Source of the DNA: Streptomyces sp. DG1A-41
Lineage (GTDB): Bacteria; Actinomycetota; Actinomycetes; Streptomycetales; Streptomycetaceae
Assembly (NCBI RefSeq): GCF_037055355.1
Contig: NZ_CP146350.1
Coordinates: forward strand, 7,835,001 to 7,899,000
Length of the DNA stretch: 64,000 nt
Reading direction: 5' to 3'
Shown here: piece by piece, positions 62,953 to 64,000 of the stretch
How the letters are laid out: each line of letters begins with the position of its first letter
Position numbering within the stretch: position 1 is the first letter of the stretch
Notes under the pieces: model-generated
What the model was told of the DNA's origin: nothing
Seen by the model: the letters and a program-made list of their open reading frames with translations, nothing else
Database searches by the model: none
Made by a program: the position numbers and the translations under genes

Positions 62953-64000
62953 CCGCAGAGGATGGCACCGGCGCTGCTCGCCGCAGCAGCTCACTGAGGT
63001 GTGGCCGGCGAACCTCGGCAGCTTCCGCCCCGGCGACCTTCTCGACGTCGAACTGGGTCTGTATCTCCTGCAGGACGTGACGCCCACCCGCACGGCCGCC
63101 GATGTCTGGCCCCTGCTGGGCGGTTACCCGTACAGCGAGGTGTTCGGAGACGTCCGCACCGACGAACAGCGGCTGCGCGTTCTGCGCGCCCGCCACTACC
63201 TGTGGGACATGCGGCGACGGCACGCCTGGTCGGAGGCGCTGGCCGACTACCTGAGGGTCCCCCAGCACCTGCGTGGATACGACATCGACGGACCCGGCTC
63301 CGTGCCGCGCCGTCGCGAGCCGTCGCGCGCCGCACGCCGTTTCGAGACCTTCGAAGAACTGCTCAGCACCGCTCCGCGGTTCGCGACACGATCCATTCCG
63401 TTCGCCGAAGAGGGAGAGCACACCTTCCGGGTGCAAGACCGCACCCACTCCGTGGTGTTCGACGAGGAACTGCTGACGGACACCCTGCCGCGCGCCCACG
63501 CGCTCGGCGCACCACCGGCCGGGCACGGAGAGCCCGTCGACGTCACCTGGGAAGAGCTCGAAAAGGCCGCCGACGAGATGGACGCCGTCGAGGCGACGGC
63601 GCCGCAGGGGCCGCGGGGCGGCTGGGCCGGGCGGCTCCGGCGGGTGAAACTGCTCATGCGCGACGCGGAACTCGGCCGCTTCACCGAACAGGGACGGCTG
63701 AGGATCGACCGGCTGCTGCACCTCGTGGGAATGGTGGGGGCCGGCAAGTCCACCCTCCGGGACATCCTGACGTACCACCTCGTGACCCGGACACCTCGCC
63801 GGGTCACCATCGTCGTCGGCGACGTGGCCGAGACGCTCGCCGTGGTGGAGCAGTTCGACCGGCTCGGTGTACGGGCGGCACCGATCCTCGGGCACTCCAC
63901 CAGGGAGCGCAACATCAACCGGCTGCACCGCCGCACCGCCACGGCCGGCGCCGCCACCATGCTCGGGCACGACCACGCGGGCTTCGCCTACCTCAGCAGC
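62945..64000 (+). CDS. P-loop helicase, partial (pPIWI-RE island DinG-type helicase candidate)
   Basis: 352 residues of an open frame that runs off the right edge. GTG 62945 overlaps the nuclease stop by eight bases; AAGGAGGA lies four bases before it. An N-terminal domain (FRPGDLLDVELGLYLLQDVT; ARHYLWDMRRRHAWSEALAD) could be the island's domain Z. Walker A is LVGMVGAGKSTLRDIL (~residue 261), then TIVVGDVAETLAVVEQFDRL. Remaining helicase motifs lie outside the window. Identification as the pPIWI-RE helicase is inference. Confidence 0.65.
   Translation, partial: MRDRRGWHRRCSPQQLTEVWPANLGSFRPGDLLDVELGLYLLQDVTPTRTAADVWPLLGGYPYSEVFGDVRTDEQRLRVLRARHYLWDMRRRHAWSEALADYLRVPQHLRGYDIDGPGSVPRRREPSRAARRFETFEELLSTAPRFATRSIPFAEEGEHTFRVQDRTHSVVFDEELLTDTLPRAHALGAPPAGHGEPVDVTWEELEKAADEMDAVEATAPQGPRGGWAGRLRRVKLLMRDAELGRFTEQGRLRIDRLLHLVGMVGAGKSTLRDILTYHLVTRTPRRVTIVVGDVAETLAVVEQFDRLGVRAAPILGHSTRERNINRLHRRTATAGAATMLGHDHAGFAYLSS

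Noticed and set aside
34667..64000. Direct-repeat attachment site for an integrative element at tRNA-Leu
   Set aside because: I found no second copy of the tRNA 3' end and no integrase gene in the window, so an att pair cannot be claimed.

Overview
The window is high-GC DNA with strong third-position G/C bias, frequent GTG starts, ATGA/GTGA stop-start overlaps, and Streptomyces-typical families (Scr1-type XRE regulator with a DUF397 partner, RsbW-like ATPase, EboA-family proteins, ROK repressor). It is best read as a piece of a Streptomyces chromosome. Everything below comes from reading the sequence; no database search was run.

Left half (1-34.6 kb): metabolic genes. (a) 0.2-2.4 kb holds a KAS III enzyme, a GntR/FCD regulator and a hotdog thioesterase. 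(b) 2.6-13.7 kb is a sugar-uptake and catabolism block: ROK regulator, ribose-type ABC importer (ATPase, permease, lipoprotein), Gfo/Idh/MocA oxidoreductase, xylose-isomerase-like TIM barrel, secreted GSDH-PKD-CBM protein and a ThuA-DUF1080 lipoprotein. It ends in a clear terminator and looks like a 3-keto-glycoside pathway. (c) 13.8-21.4 kb is a tightly overlapping ebo-type operon (UbiA/EboC, EboA, TatD/EboB, EboE, EboF-like phosphodiesterase). Here an inositol-3-phosphate-synthase family enzyme takes the place normally held by a DHQS-like sugar-phosphate cyclase. A Tat-exported TIM barrel follows. (d) 22.6-33.0 kb is an oxalate-utilisation locus: OFA-type antiporter, ADP-forming acyl-CoA synthetase, class III CoA-transferase and ThDP decarboxylase, divergent from sucCD and an aldehyde dehydrogenase-like gene. 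A perfect palindromic operator lies between the two arms. (e) A DUF2254 membrane protein precedes tRNA-Leu(GAG).

Right half (34.75-64 kb, from the tRNA onward): accessory DNA and a defence island. In order it carries a decayed mobile-element protein, a fused GmrSD-type (DUF262-DUF1524) type IV restriction enzyme, a Rad50-like zinc-hook ATPase split by a one-base frameshift with a small partner gene, a leaderless RHH-PIN toxin-antitoxin pair, an EcsC-like gene, an RsbW-like/XRE/DUF397 regulatory trio, an intact IS5-family element with a 3-bp target duplication, and a type I restriction system with an extra half-size S subunit and a YgjP-like metallopeptidase.

The right end (55-64 kb) holds two divergent operons around a 136-bp promoter region. 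Leftward are a predicted accessory protein, a Cas4/RecB-like nuclease with altered active site, an uncharacterised protein and an SF1 helicase. Rightward are a nuclease with two CxxCx5C iron-sulphur motifs, a Zn-ribbon plus REase-fold protein, and the start of a P-loop helicase that runs off the window. The last two resemble the pPIWI-RE (prokaryotic Piwi) island, so a Piwi-family gene is predicted just beyond the right edge. The combination with the Cas4-like and SF1 helicase genes is the best candidate here for an under-described system.
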